A DNA stretch of 64,000 nt from an uncultured candidate division WPS-2 bacterium (GTDB taxonomy: Bacteria > Vulcanimicrobiota > Vulcanimicrobiia > Vulcanimicrobiales > Vulcanimicrobiaceae). Position 1 is the first letter of the stretch; each line of letters starts with the position of its first letter. The position numbers and the translations under genes were made by a program. A model generated the notes under the pieces. That model was not told the origin of the DNA, did no database searches, and saw nothing but the letters and a program-made list of their open reading frames with translations. The stretch lies in NCBI GenBank assembly GCA_937927945.1, contig CALEYW010000009.1:1-64000 (forward strand), written 5' to 3'. Shown piece by piece: positions 32,472 to 40,613 of the stretch.

Positions 32472-33419
32472 GTGAGGCTCCTTCGACAAGCTCAAGACGA
32501 CATTGGGGCAGCCCAGGATCACCGTACGGCGGGCCAGGATGGCCTGGAACGGCGCTGGGTGGCGCGGGGTGCGCTGGAGGAGGCCTGCCCCGAACGTTTG
32601 GGCGGGACGGTGCTCGAGGGGCTCTGGGTGGCCGGATCGCTCGATGGCCTGGCGGCCCCGTGCGTGGCGATCGTGGGGACGCGGGCGCCCTCCGACGAGG
32701 GGCGCCGCCGCACGCGGCGACTGGCGGAGGCGCTCGCCCGCGCGGGCGTGTGCGTCGTCTCGGGGCTCGCGCTGGGCGTCGACGGTGCCGCGCACGAAGG
32801 AGCGCTAGCGGCCGGCGCGCCGACGATCGGCGTGCTCGGCGGCGGGCACGCGCACTTCTTCCCGCCGCGTCACCGCGAACTCGGTGCGCGCATCGCCGCA
32901 CAGGGCGGTGCGGTCGTCTCGCCGTTTCCGCCCGACAACCATCCCGAACCTTGGCAGTTCCTGGCTCGCAACGGCGTGATCGCGGCGCTCGCCGACGCGG
33001 TGGTCGTCGTCGAGGCGGCCGCCCGCAGCGGCGCGCTCAACACCGCCGGCCACGCCGCCGACCGCGGCATCCCCGTCCTCGCCTTTCCCGGCGACGTCGA
33101 CCGCCCCAAAGCCGCCGGCTGCAACGCGCTGATCCGCGACGGCGCGACGCTCGTCCGCGACGCCGACGACGTGCTCGCCGCGTTGCCGTCATACCTCGCG
33201 CCGCCCACGCGCCGCGTGCGGCACGCGACGGTACGCTCGGACGATTCACCCGCCGTGCGCCGCGTTGTCGCCGTCCTCGCGGAAGGCGCACGCGACGCGG
33301 GTTCGCTGGCCGACTGCGTCGATCTCGCCCCGGCGGAACTGTTCCCGCTGCTCACCGAACTGGAGCTCGCCGGCCGCATCGTCGTCGGCACGGACGGTTA
33401 CGCACTGGACCGTCGGTAG
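32472..33419 (+). CDS. dprA: DNA-processing protein DprA (short N-terminus)
   Basis: The protein has the DprA Rossmann-like core: VAIVGTRAPSDEGRRRTRRL, VCVVSGLALGVDGAAHEGAL, PTIGVLGGG, SPFPPDNHPEPWQFLARN and the single-stranded DNA binding end with RSGALNTAGHAADRGIPVLA, then a C-terminal winged helix (about residues 250-315). DprA loads RecA on incoming DNA during transformation. The GTG at 32472 gives 315 residues; the usual N-terminal helix-hairpin-helix part (70-100 residues) is missing. The first ten residues (RLLRQAQDD) are encoded by a short dispersed repeat (32478-32501), so the gene may have lost its original start when this repeat arrived. Confidence 0.88.
   Translation: MRLLRQAQDDIGAAQDHRTAGQDGLERRWVARGALEEACPERLGGTVLEGLWVAGSLDGLAAPCVAIVGTRAPSDEGRRRTRRLAEALARAGVCVVSGLALGVDGAAHEGALAAGAPTIGVLGGGHAHFFPPRHRELGARIAAQGGAVVSPFPPDNHPEPWQFLARNGVIAALADAVVVVEAAARSGALNTAGHAADRGIPVLAFPGDVDRPKAAGCNALIRDGATLVRDADDVLAALPSYLAPPTRRVRHATVRSDDSPAVRRVVAVLAEGARDAGSLADCVDLAPAELFPLLTELELAGRIVVGTDGYALDRR
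32478..32501 (+). repeat. short dispersed repeat, copy B, inside the dprA start
   Basis: CTCCTTCGACAAGCTCAAG and what follows are the reverse complement of a sequence that matches copy A at 25219-25242 in 18 of 24 positions. Here the repeat overlaps the first codons of dprA in frame, while copy A lies between genes. Confidence 0.5.
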
Positions 33420-33420
33420 C

Positions 33421-33867
33421 GTGCCGCCGCGGGTGCGCGAGGTGAAGCGATTGCTTCGCAAACTCGGCTACACCATCGAGCGCCCCGGTAAGGGCGACCA
33501 CACGGTATTCTACAATCCCGCAACGAAGGACCAGTACACGCTCGACGGCGCCGACAGTCACGAAATGCTGCGCCCGGCGTGGCTCCAGCTACGGAAACGT
33601 CTGGAGCTGAAAGGACGAGCGATGTACACGGTCGTCATCGACTATGACCCAGAGAACGGCAACTACGGCGCGACGTCGCCGGACGTCGACGACGAGCACA
33701 ACATGGTCATCGGCATCGGGAAAAGCGCAGATGAAGCCGTTGCGCGCTTTCGCAACGCGCTCGAAGGTCATTTCGAATTCCTGCGCGAGCGCGGCGAACC
33801 GATCCCACAGCCGCGGGTCACCGTGACGACGGTTCCTGCGCCGGTGCTCTCGGCGAGCGAGCCGTAA
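33421..33867 (+). CDS. HicA toxin fused to HicB antitoxin
   Basis: One uninterrupted frame of 148 codons begins at a GTG two bases after the dprA stop. Residues 1-67 are a HicA toxin: VREVKRLLRKLGYTIERPGK, GDHTVFYNP with the catalytic histidine, and LRPAWLQLRKRLELKG. Residues 68-148 are a HicB antitoxin with the RNase-H-like start MYTVVIDYDPENGNYGATSP and SADEAVARFRNALEGHFEFL. The two are normally separate genes. The HicB part has its own ATG at 33622 preceded by AAAGGA, seven bases away, so free antitoxin could be made from inside the fusion gene. It sits between dprA and rlmH in a conserved housekeeping cluster. Confidence 0.8.
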   Translation: MPPRVREVKRLLRKLGYTIERPGKGDHTVFYNPATKDQYTLDGADSHEMLRPAWLQLRKRLELKGRAMYTVVIDYDPENGNYGATSPDVDDEHNMVIGIGKSADEAVARFRNALEGHFEFLRERGEPIPQPRVTVTTVPAPVLSASEP

Positions 33868-33961
33868 CCGGTCTTCGGCCGGCTGCGCCCAGGTCGCGCG
33901 ACGGCCGACGGCGTCTTTAGAGGATGCCGAAACCTGAAGCGCTGCGGCGAACGGCCCTCGC

Positions 33962-34423
33962 GTGCACGTTCGCCTCATCGCCGTCGGGAAAGTTCGGGAG
34001 CGGTATCTCGCCGAGGCGGTCGCGGATTTTCGTTCGCGGCTGCGGCCGTATCATCGGCTCGAGGAGATCGAGGTTCGCGCCGCCGACGGCGGCGATCCCG
34101 AGCGGGCGATGCGAGCCGAAGGCGACGCGATTCTCAAGCTGCTCGATCCGGCCGATCACGTGTGGCTGCTCGAGCGGGGCGGCGAGCTCTTCGCAAGCGA
34201 TGAGCTGGCGCGGCGGATCGAGAGCCTGCCGCACCGCGGGATCGCGCGGCTGACCTTCGTCGTGGCGGGGACCTACGGCGCTTCGGATGCGCTGCTCGCC
34301 CGAGCGGACGTGCGCTGGTCGCTCTCGCCGCTTACCTTCCTGCACGAATGGGCCCGGGCGCTCGTGCTGGAGCAACTGTACCGGGCGGCGAAGATCGCCC
34401 GCGATGAGCCCTACCACCACTGA
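33962..34423 (+). CDS. rlmH: 23S rRNA pseudouridine-1915 N3-methyltransferase
   Basis: The 153-residue protein has the SPOUT fold of RlmH: MHVRLIAVGKVRERYLAEAV at the start, HVWLLERGGELFASDELARR, FVVAGTYGASDALLARADVR (the GxxG loop that binds SAM), and the conserved end LSPLTFLHEWARALVLEQLY with KIARDEPYHH. It methylates Psi1915 in the large ribosomal subunit. GTG start. Its end overlaps argS by 20 bases. Confidence 0.93.
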   Translation: MHVRLIAVGKVRERYLAEAVADFRSRLRPYHRLEEIEVRAADGGDPERAMRAEGDAILKLLDPADHVWLLERGGELFASDELARRIESLPHRGIARLTFVVAGTYGASDALLARADVRWSLSPLTFLHEWARALVLEQLYRAAKIARDEPYHH

Positions 34424-36089
34424 GGAGACGACGCTGCTTTCGCTCGACGAGCTCGCCGCCCACTTCGCCGCCGCGGCGCGCGCGCTCTGGCCGCAAGTCG
34501 ATCCCGTGGTGCAGTTCGAGGCACCGCGCCGAGCCGAGTTCGGCGACGTGGCGACCAACGTCGCCTTCGGCCTCGCGCGCGTCGCGCGCAAGAAGCCGCA
34601 GGAGATCGCCGAGGCGATCGCCGCGCGCGCGCTCGACCATCCCGCCGTCCGTTCGACCGTCGCCGAGGCGACTGCCGTCGCCGGGTTCATCAACCTGCGC
34701 CTCGTGCCGGCGTTCTGGCAGGACGTCATCGCCGCGGCGCTCCGTGAGGGCGCCGCATTCGGCCGAGGAACCCCGACCGGCGAGCGGATCTCGCTCGAGT
34801 TCGGCAGCGCGAATCCCACCGGACCGCTCGTCGTCGTGCAAGGCCGCACGCTCTCGGTCGGCGACACGCTCGCGAAGACGATGCGCCACGCCGGCTACGA
34901 CGTGTTCACCGAGTGGATCATCAACGATGCCGGCTCGCAGATGGACGCGCTCGGTCGATCTCTCTACGCCCGCTACCGCCAGCTCTTCGATCCGGCCTAT
35001 CCGTTTCCGGAAGACGGCTACCCCGGCGACTATCTGATCCCCGTGGCGGAGGCGCTGCGCGCGCGCGACGGCGAGCGCTGGCTGACCGTCTCCATTGAAG
35101 ACGCGACCGCGCCCATCGCGCAGTTCGCCCGCGACACGCTCGTCGCCGGCCAGCAAGCGGTCGCGCACCGGTTTCACGTCGGGTACGATCTGTGGCAATC
35201 GGAGAAGGCGTTGCACGACGCCGGGGCGATCGAGCGCGGCATCCAGCGCCTGCGCGATCTCGGCGTTCTCTACGAGAAAGACGGCGCGACCTGGCTGCGC
35301 ACCACCGACGCGGGCGACGACGAGGACCGCGTCGTGATCCGCAGCGACGGCCGGCCGACCTATTTCGCGAACGACATCGCGTATCACTACGAAAAGCTGC
35401 AGCGCGCCGGCCACGTCGTCGATTTCCTCGGCCCGGATCATCACGGGTATATCAAGCGCCTCGACGCGTTGGCGAACGCGTACGGCCGCCCCGGCGCGTT
35501 CGAGGTGATCCTCGTCCAGCAGATCACCCTCAAACGCGGCGACGAGATCCTCTCGATGTCCAAGCGCGCGGGAACGCTGATCACGCTGGAAGAGGTCATC
35601 GACGAAGTAGGCGTCGACGCGGCGCGTTTTTTCTTCGTGATGCTCTCGACCGACCAGCCGCTGACGTTCGATCTCGAACTCGCGAAGAAGCAGTCGAACG
35701 ACAATCCCGTCTACTACGTGCAGTACGGGCATGCGCGCATCGCGTCGGTGCTTCGCAAGGCGCGCGCCTTGCACGCCGATGCGCTTGTGGCAGCGGAACG
35801 CGGCCAGGGGCTCGCGGCGCTCACCGATCCGGCGGAACTCGCACTTGCGCGCCGGCTGGCCGATTTCGGGCCGACGGTGGCATCGGTTGCGCGGGCGCGT
35901 GCTCCGCACCGCCTACCGAAGTATGCGCGCGAGGTCGCGGCCGACTTCCACCAGTTCTACGATGCCTGCCGGGTGCTCACCGACGATCCGGCGACGACGA
36001 CGTCGCGGCTCGGTCTGTGCATCGCGACGAAGACGGTTCTCGCGACGACCCTCGCGCTCTGCGGCGTGAGCGCGCCTGACTCGATGTAG
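34404..36089 (+). CDS. argS: arginyl-tRNA synthetase
   Basis: The 561-residue class I synthetase has the N-terminal Add-1 domain (AEFGDVATNVAFGLARVA), the HIGH-type motif in SANPTGPLVVVQGRTLSVGD, a KMSKS-type loop read as LSMSKRAGTLITLEEVIDEV, and the C-terminal helical anticodon-binding domain (YYVQYGHARIASVLRKARAL). It charges tRNA-Arg with arginine. The HIGH motif is degenerate (GPLVVV rather than GHLHIG), as seen in some lineages, and the loop is well preserved. The ATG at 34404 lies inside the rlmH gene, so the two are coupled. Confidence 0.93.
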   Translation: MSPTTTEETTLLSLDELAAHFAAAARALWPQVDPVVQFEAPRRAEFGDVATNVAFGLARVARKKPQEIAEAIAARALDHPAVRSTVAEATAVAGFINLRLVPAFWQDVIAAALREGAAFGRGTPTGERISLEFGSANPTGPLVVVQGRTLSVGDTLAKTMRHAGYDVFTEWIINDAGSQMDALGRSLYARYRQLFDPAYPFPEDGYPGDYLIPVAEALRARDGERWLTVSIEDATAPIAQFARDTLVAGQQAVAHRFHVGYDLWQSEKALHDAGAIERGIQRLRDLGVLYEKDGATWLRTTDAGDDEDRVVIRSDGRPTYFANDIAYHYEKLQRAGHVVDFLGPDHHGYIKRLDALANAYGRPGAFEVILVQQITLKRGDEILSMSKRAGTLITLEEVIDEVGVDAARFFFVMLSTDQPLTFDLELAKKQSNDNPVYYVQYGHARIASVLRKARALHADALVAAERGQGLAALTDPAELALARRLADFGPTVASVARARAPHRLPKYAREVAADFHQFYDACRVLTDDPATTTSRLGLCIATKTVLATTLALCGVSAPDSM

Positions 36090-36098
36090 CGTCGGCCG

Positions 36099-37274
36099 TT
36101 ACGGTGCCGTGTGCGGCGCCGGCGTGACGGCGACGACCACCGTTTCCGGCGTTGCGGCGGAGCTGGCCGCGTCGTCGAACGCGACGTCGACGTGAATTGC
36201 CGAACCGGAGACGTTTTCGGCCTGCGTCTGCATGCGCAGCACGTACGGCCGCACGAAGTAGCCGAACAGCACTCTGATCAGCGCTGCGGCGGGAATGCCG
36301 AGAATGAGACCGGGTAAGCCGAAGAGCTCGCCGCCAGCGAAGACCGCGAACATCACGGTGATTGGGGAGACGCCGACCGACTGCGCCATGATGCGCGGGA
36401 CCAGGATGTTGTCGGCGACGCGCGAGACGACGAAGATCGCGACGGTCACCCACACGACCATGCCGGTCCCTTGCGGGACCGCAAGGAGCGCCGCGATGAT
36501 TTGCGCCACGACCATCCCCACGAACGGCACGGCGTACCCAAGCCCGCAGATCACGGCGACCAGCAGCGCGAACGCGAAGTGCGACGGCGCCAGCAGCACC
36601 CAGATCGCCGCCCCGACGATCGCGCACAGCAGGGCCTGACCGGCGACGAAATGCCCGAACACTTCGGCCAGCTCGTGCAGCAGCGCGCCGACGCTCGCGC
36701 GGCGCGACGGCGGGATGAAGGCGACGATTCCGTCGCGGACGTCACGCCCTTGCAGCAGGAAGAACACCGAGAGGATGAGCGCCGACGTTCCGATGATCAG
36801 CGCGCTGACCGCGTCGATGACGATCGTGCCGAGCTGCGCGATCGTCGCGGCGACGAACCCGGTCAGGCGGCTGGCGACCTGGCCTTGGACGTCGCCGAGC
36901 GACGGCAGCGGCACGCGGTTGCCGAGGACGCGGCGCAGCCCGCCTTCGGCGCTCGCGACGAGATCCTGCGAGCCGGCGATGTACTGCGGCGCGTGGACGA
37001 TCAGGCTCAGCACCTGCGAATAGGTGATCGGCACGATTACCAGCGCGAGGACGACGAGCCAGCCGAGGAGTCCGAGGTACACGATTGCGATGGCCGCCGG
37101 CCGCGGCATCCATCGCTCGAGCCGGCTGACCAGCGGATGCGCGCCGAACGCGATGAAGGCTGCGATCAGAAACAGCGCGATCGTGCGCGGGATCCGTGCC
37201 GCGAACAGCAATGCGGCAACGATCACGACGGCGATCACCACCGTGACGATCGTGCGGCGGAGCACGATCGGCAT
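36099..37274 (-). CDS. AI-2E family transporter (TqsA/PerM-like permease)
   Basis: The 391-residue protein has eight predicted membrane segments, such as VTVVIAVVIVAALLFAAR at the N-terminus and GLILGIPAAALIRVLFGYFV near the C-terminus. The family motif is the central loop and helices GYAVPFVGMVVAQIIAALLA and GVSPITVMFAVFAGGELFGL. The family includes exporters of autoinducer-2 and of other solutes; the substrate here is unknown. A 35-residue tail after the last helix is charged and probably cytoplasmic. The ATG overlaps the acetyltransferase stop (TAATG). Confidence 0.87.
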   Translation of the reverse strand: MPIVLRRTIVTVVIAVVIVAALLFAARIPRTIALFLIAAFIAFGAHPLVSRLERWMPRPAAIAIVYLGLLGWLVVLALVIVPITYSQVLSLIVHAPQYIAGSQDLVASAEGGLRRVLGNRVPLPSLGDVQGQVASRLTGFVAATIAQLGTIVIDAVSALIIGTSALILSVFFLLQGRDVRDGIVAFIPPSRRASVGALLHELAEVFGHFVAGQALLCAIVGAAIWVLLAPSHFAFALLVAVICGLGYAVPFVGMVVAQIIAALLAVPQGTGMVVWVTVAIFVVSRVADNILVPRIMAQSVGVSPITVMFAVFAGGELFGLPGLILGIPAAALIRVLFGYFVRPYVLRMQTQAENVSGSAIHVDVAFDDAASSAATPETVVVAVTPAPHTAP

Positions 37275-37747
37275 TAGAGCGCCTTGGTCATCATGCGGCG
37301 CTCGGTGACGAATCCGGCGCGGTCGTAGAGCGCCAGCGCCGCGGCGTTTTCCTCGGTCACCATGAGGCTGACGTACGCGCGCCCCATCGCCCGCGCGAAC
37401 CCTTCGGCCTCGTCCATCAGCGCGCGGCCGACGCCGCGGCCGCGCGCGTGCGGCTCGACGGCGGTGTATGCCACGAAGGCCTGCTCGGTGAGCGTCACCT
37501 CATCCGGGATGTCGAACAGCAGCAGCAGAAATCCCAGCCGCTCGCCGTCTTCCTCCGCGATCAGCGCGACGTGCTGGCGCCCGTAGACGAAGTCGATCAG
37601 CTTGTCGAACGCGAGCGCCACGTCTTCGAGCTTCGCCGTCCGCACCGCCGAGATGCTGTCGGCGGCGCTGCGGCGCCCGAGATCGTGTACGAAGTCGCGA
37701 TCGTCCCGGTCACCCGTGCGGACGATCACGTCCGCGTCCGCGTTCAC
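37274..37747 (-). CDS. GNAT family N-acetyltransferase
   Basis: The 157-residue protein has the GNAT core: HVALIAEEDGERLGFLLLLF, then FVAYTAVEPHARGRGVGRAL (the R/Q-x-x-G-x-G/A acetyl-CoA loop), and YVSLMVTEENAAALALYDRA with the terminal GFVTERRMM. It transfers acetyl from acetyl-CoA to an amine of unknown identity. It overlaps hisC by four bases at its start and the permease at its end, so all three may be one transcript. Confidence 0.9.
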   Translation of the reverse strand: MNADADVIVRTGDRDDRDFVHDLGRRSAADSISAVRTAKLEDVALAFDKLIDFVYGRQHVALIAEEDGERLGFLLLLFDIPDEVTLTEQAFVAYTAVEPHARGRGVGRALMDEAEGFARAMGRAYVSLMVTEENAAALALYDRAGFVTERRMMTKAL

Positions 37748-38847
37748 GCCGCAGCCGCGACCAGCGAGCCGAGCGCTTCGACCAGCGCCGCGTTCTCCGG
37801 CGGCGTCCCGATCGTGATCCGCAAGCGTCCCGGCATCCCGAGCGCTTCACCGCTGCGCGTCACGATGCCGTGCCGCAAGAGCGTCTCGTACGCCTCGCCG
37901 GACGAGCCGGGGATCGCGAGCGCGACGAAGTTCGCCGCTGTCGGGAATGCGTGCAGCCCCAGGCGTTCGAACGCGGGATACAGGTACGCCTTGCCCGACT
38001 CGTTGTTCTCGACCGAACGCTGCACGAACGCGCCGTCGTCGAGCGCGGCCAACGCCGCAACCGCCGCCGGCCGCGAGACCCCGAACGGAACGCGCACGCG
38101 CTCGACGTAACTCAGCAGCCCCGCATCGGCCAGCGCATAGCCGAAACGGAGCGACGCGAAGCCGTAGATCTTCGACATCGTGCGCAGCACGATCGTCGCG
38201 GGACGCGACGCGACGTAGGCGCCGCCTTCGACCGACCCCACCGGCATGTATTCGCAGTACGCCTGATCGATCATCAGGATCACGCGTTCCGGCAATGCGC
38301 GGGCGAAGCGATCGAAGGCGTCGCGTTCGATCCGGGTCGAGGTGGGATTGTTCGGATCGACCACGATGACGAGCTTGGTTTTCGCCGTGACCGCGGCGAG
38401 CATCGCGTCGAGATCGTGCACGCCGTCGCGCAGCGGCACCTTCACGGGGACGGCGTCGAAGAGCAGCGTGTCCTTCGGGAAGAGGGAGAACGTCGGATCG
38501 GCCAGCACGACTTCGTCACCCGGCGAGAGCAGCGCGGTGAACAGCGTGCGCACGACGTCGTTCGAGCCGTGTCCGACGACGACGTTGTCGAATCGCAACC
38601 CGAACGGCGCGGCCAGCCGTTCGCGCAGCTCGTGATGATCGTCGTCGACGTAGATCGCCAGGTCGTGCAGCGACGCGAGCGCTTCGAGCGCGAGCGGCGA
38701 CGTCCCGAGCGGGTTCTCGTTCGAGGACAGCTTGATGAACCGCTCGAGCCCATACTTCTTCTTGGCCTGCGCCACAGTAGTGCCGGGCGTATACGGTTTC
38801 AGGCTAGCAACTTGCGGTCGAACGAGTTCGCTATAATTCAGTTTCAC
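37744..38847 (-). CDS. hisC: histidinol-phosphate aminotransferase
   Basis: The 367-residue PLP enzyme has LSSNENPLGTSPLALEALA at the start, VVGHGSNDVVRTLFTALLSP, the aspartate in IVVDPNNPTSTRIERDAFDR, and the Schiff-base lysine in LRTMSKIYGFASLRFGYALA. It performs the seventh step of histidine synthesis; a role in phenylalanine or tyrosine transamination is a known alternative for this family. No other his genes are in the window. The GTG at 38847 is directly next to a hairpin repeat (38848-38897). Confidence 0.9.
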   Translation of the reverse strand: MKLNYSELVRPQVASLKPYTPGTTVAQAKKKYGLERFIKLSSNENPLGTSPLALEALASLHDLAIYVDDDHHELRERLAAPFGLRFDNVVVGHGSNDVVRTLFTALLSPGDEVVLADPTFSLFPKDTLLFDAVPVKVPLRDGVHDLDAMLAAVTAKTKLVIVVDPNNPTSTRIERDAFDRFARALPERVILMIDQAYCEYMPVGSVEGGAYVASRPATIVLRTMSKIYGFASLRFGYALADAGLLSYVERVRVPFGVSRPAAVAALAALDDGAFVQRSVENNESGKAYLYPAFERLGLHAFPTAANFVALAIPGSSGEAYETLLRHGIVTRSGEALGMPGRLRITIGTPPENAALVEALGSLVAAAA

Positions 38848-38897
38848 GGCGCTCCGCCCTAGGCTCCGCGCCCCCCACGCTTCGCGTGGGGCCCCCG
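38848..38897 (+). repeat. 50-base hairpin repeat, copy 1
   Basis: The segment begins GGCGCTCCGCCC and contains GGCTCCGCGCCCCCCACG, followed by CGTGGGG, so it can fold into a stem with a CTTCG-type loop. The same element occurs at 53276-53327 in the opposite orientation with only a few differences, some of which keep pairing in the stem. This copy touches the hisC start codon. Confidence 0.7.
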
Positions 38898-38953
38898 GGT
38901 TCGACCTCGCAACGACGTCATAGCACGATCAGGATTCGGCTGCGCTCGGTCCA

Positions 38954-39547
38954 TCACCGTTCTGCTGATGTGTTCAAGAAACGCGAACCCGGTTCGGTGA
39001 TCGGTTCGGCGGCGGCGCACTGGGGGCAGGACTCGGGGTCGTGCGATTCGATCGGGAGGTCCAGCAACGGGACCGTGGGGACGCCGAAGTCGGCGGGGGC
39101 GCGCTGCACGATGATGCCGACCGCGGCGACCTCGGCGCCGTGCGCGCGCACGACGTCCATCACTTCGCGGACCGAGCCGCCGGTCGTGACGACGTCCTCG
39201 ACGACCAGCACGCGATCGCGCGGCCCGAGCACGAACCCGCGGCGCAGCGCCGGCTTGCCGCCTTCCTTCTCGACGAAGATCGCGAAGGTGCCGAGCTGGC
39301 GCGCGGTCTCGTAGCCGAGCACGATGCCGCCGACGGCGGCGCTCACGACGACGGTCGGGCGGAACGATCGGGTCGCCTCGGCGAGCGCCCGCGCGACCCG
39401 CTCGACGATGCGCGGGTCTTCGAGGATGCGGAATTTCTGCACGAAGCGGTTGGAGTGCCGACCCGAAGAGAGCCGGAAGTGGCCGCTCAGGATCGCGCCG
39501 CGCGCTTCGAGTTCGCGCAGCAGGTCGGTCGCGGCTACGTCGATCAT
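38954..39547 (-). CDS. pyrE: orotate phosphoribosyltransferase
   Basis: The 197-residue enzyme attaches ribose phosphate to orotate, the fifth step of UMP synthesis. It has the orotate-type start LLRELEARGAILSGHFRLSS, GRHSNRFVQKF, and the PRPP loop VLVVEDVVTTGGSVREVMDV. The C-terminal 15 residues after CPQCAAAEPITEPGS form an unusual Cys-containing tail. It overlaps pyrF by four bases. Confidence 0.93.
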   Translation of the reverse strand: MIDVAATDLLRELEARGAILSGHFRLSSGRHSNRFVQKFRILEDPRIVERVARALAEATRSFRPTVVVSAAVGGIVLGYETARQLGTFAIFVEKEGGKPALRRGFVLGPRDRVLVVEDVVTTGGSVREVMDVVRAHGAEVAAVGIIVQRAPADFGVPTVPLLDLPIESHDPESCPQCAAAEPITEPGSRFLNTSAER

Positions 39548-40254
39548 GCGCCGAGCTCTTCGAGGATCGCGCGAGCCGCGCCCACCGGATCGGCGTCATC
39601 GACGATCGGTCGTCCCACGACCACGTAGTCGGCGCAGGCCTCGCGCGCCTCGCGCGGCGTCGCGGCGCGCTTCTGGTCGCCGTGCGCGCTGCCGATCGGA
39701 CGGATGCCGGGACAGAACGTCCCGAACTCCGTCCCGAAGAACGACTTGATTTGCGGAACCTCGCGCACGCTGCAGACGACGCCGGCGCAGCGCGCATCGC
39801 GCGCCAGAGCTGCCAGGCGGATCGCGTTCTCGCCCGGCCCGCCGGAGAGCCCAAGCTCGCCCAGGTCTTCCACCGCGAGGCTCGTCAGCACCGTCACCGC
39901 GTAGACGTCCGGCACGGGCATCGAGCGCGTGACGGCCTGCTCGTGCGCAGCCTGGACGGCCGCCTCGAGCATCGCCGCGCCGCCCAGGGCGTGGACGGTG
40001 ATCAGCCGGACGCCCGGCTCGACGATCGCGTGGACGGCGGCTTCGACCGTGCGCGGGATGTCGTGCAGCTTGAGATCCAGGGCGTAGGAGGCGTCGTGGG
40101 AACGTAACGCTTTTTTTATCGCCTGACCGTAGCCGTAGTACGCTTCATAGCCGATCTTGAAAATGACCCCTAGCGGTGCGAGGCGCTCGACAAGCGCGAC
40201 GGAGCGCGCGGGATCGGGGACGTCGAGTGCGACGACCAATTGTGGGGACGGCAT
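39544..40254 (-). CDS. pyrF: orotidine 5'-phosphate decarboxylase
   Basis: The 236-residue enzyme converts OMP to UMP. It has QLVVALDVPDPARSVALVER, the catalytic D-x-K-x-x-D in YALDLKLHDIPRTVEAAVHA, a central HALGGAAML, and the phosphate-binding end GIRPIG, YVVVGRPIVDDADPVGAARA. The ATG at 40254 starts the conserved strand; the frame is open to 40299. With pyrE it forms a coupled pair for the last two steps of pyrimidine synthesis. Confidence 0.94.
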   Translation of the reverse strand: MPSPQLVVALDVPDPARSVALVERLAPLGVIFKIGYEAYYGYGQAIKKALRSHDASYALDLKLHDIPRTVEAAVHAIVEPGVRLITVHALGGAAMLEAAVQAAHEQAVTRSMPVPDVYAVTVLTSLAVEDLGELGLSGGPGENAIRLAALARDARCAGVVCSVREVPQIKSFFGTEFGTFCPGIRPIGSAHGDQKRAATPREAREACADYVVVGRPIVDDADPVGAARAILEELGA

Positions 40255-40340
40255 GAGAATCGTCTTCGCGAGAACTGACCGCCCGCACTTTTCGTTCATA
40301 GGTCACGACGTCTCGAAGGCGTCGAGCTAAGGAGTACGAG

Positions 40341-40481
40341 ATGCCCGGGATCCAGGTCTTCAAGACGCTAGCCGACGCTCTACGAGCGGGCTATACCGTC
40401 TACGACCGTACGACCGATGGCTATCTCGTCCGCACGCGGACCACGAGCGGCTGGGCGATGGCCCTGGTCATCTGCCACTAG
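40341..40481 (+). CDS. 46-residue micro-protein, paralogue of the one at 3964
   Basis: The ATG follows AAGGAG by six bases. The product reads MPGIQVFKTLADALRAGY, then VYDRT, GYLVRTRT and GWAMALVICH. It is 71% identical to the 49-residue product at 3964-4113 (32 of 45 positions). The conserved positions group as a helix (residues 7-17) and three strands. It has no signal peptide, membrane helix or known motif. Here it stands alone between the divergent pyrF gene and a convergent membrane-protein gene, unlike the first copy. Both have typical ribosome-binding sites, so translation of both is likely. Function unknown; candidates include a small regulatory or protein-binding factor. Confidence 0.82.
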   Translation: MPGIQVFKTLADALRAGYTVYDRTTDGYLVRTRTTSGWAMALVICH

Positions 40482-40500
40482 CGCTTCCGCGCGCGAACGG

Positions 40501-40525
40501 CCTCCGGCCCGCCAAGGCCCGGAGG
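40501..40525 (+). terminator. GC-rich hairpin downstream of the micro-protein gene
   Basis: CCTCCGGCC (40501-40509) pairs with GGCCCGGAGG (40516-40525) with one bulged base and a six-base loop, 20 bases after the micro-protein stop. There is no T-run, so a rho-independent terminator is uncertain. It may serve both convergent genes as a barrier. Confidence 0.4.
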
Positions 40526-40613
40526 GAGTCAACGGATACGAGAAAGGGGACGAGCCGCCCAGGCAGCTCGCCCTCTTCGCTTGATTTCGGGTGACTTCGG
40601 CTTAGCAGGTCTG

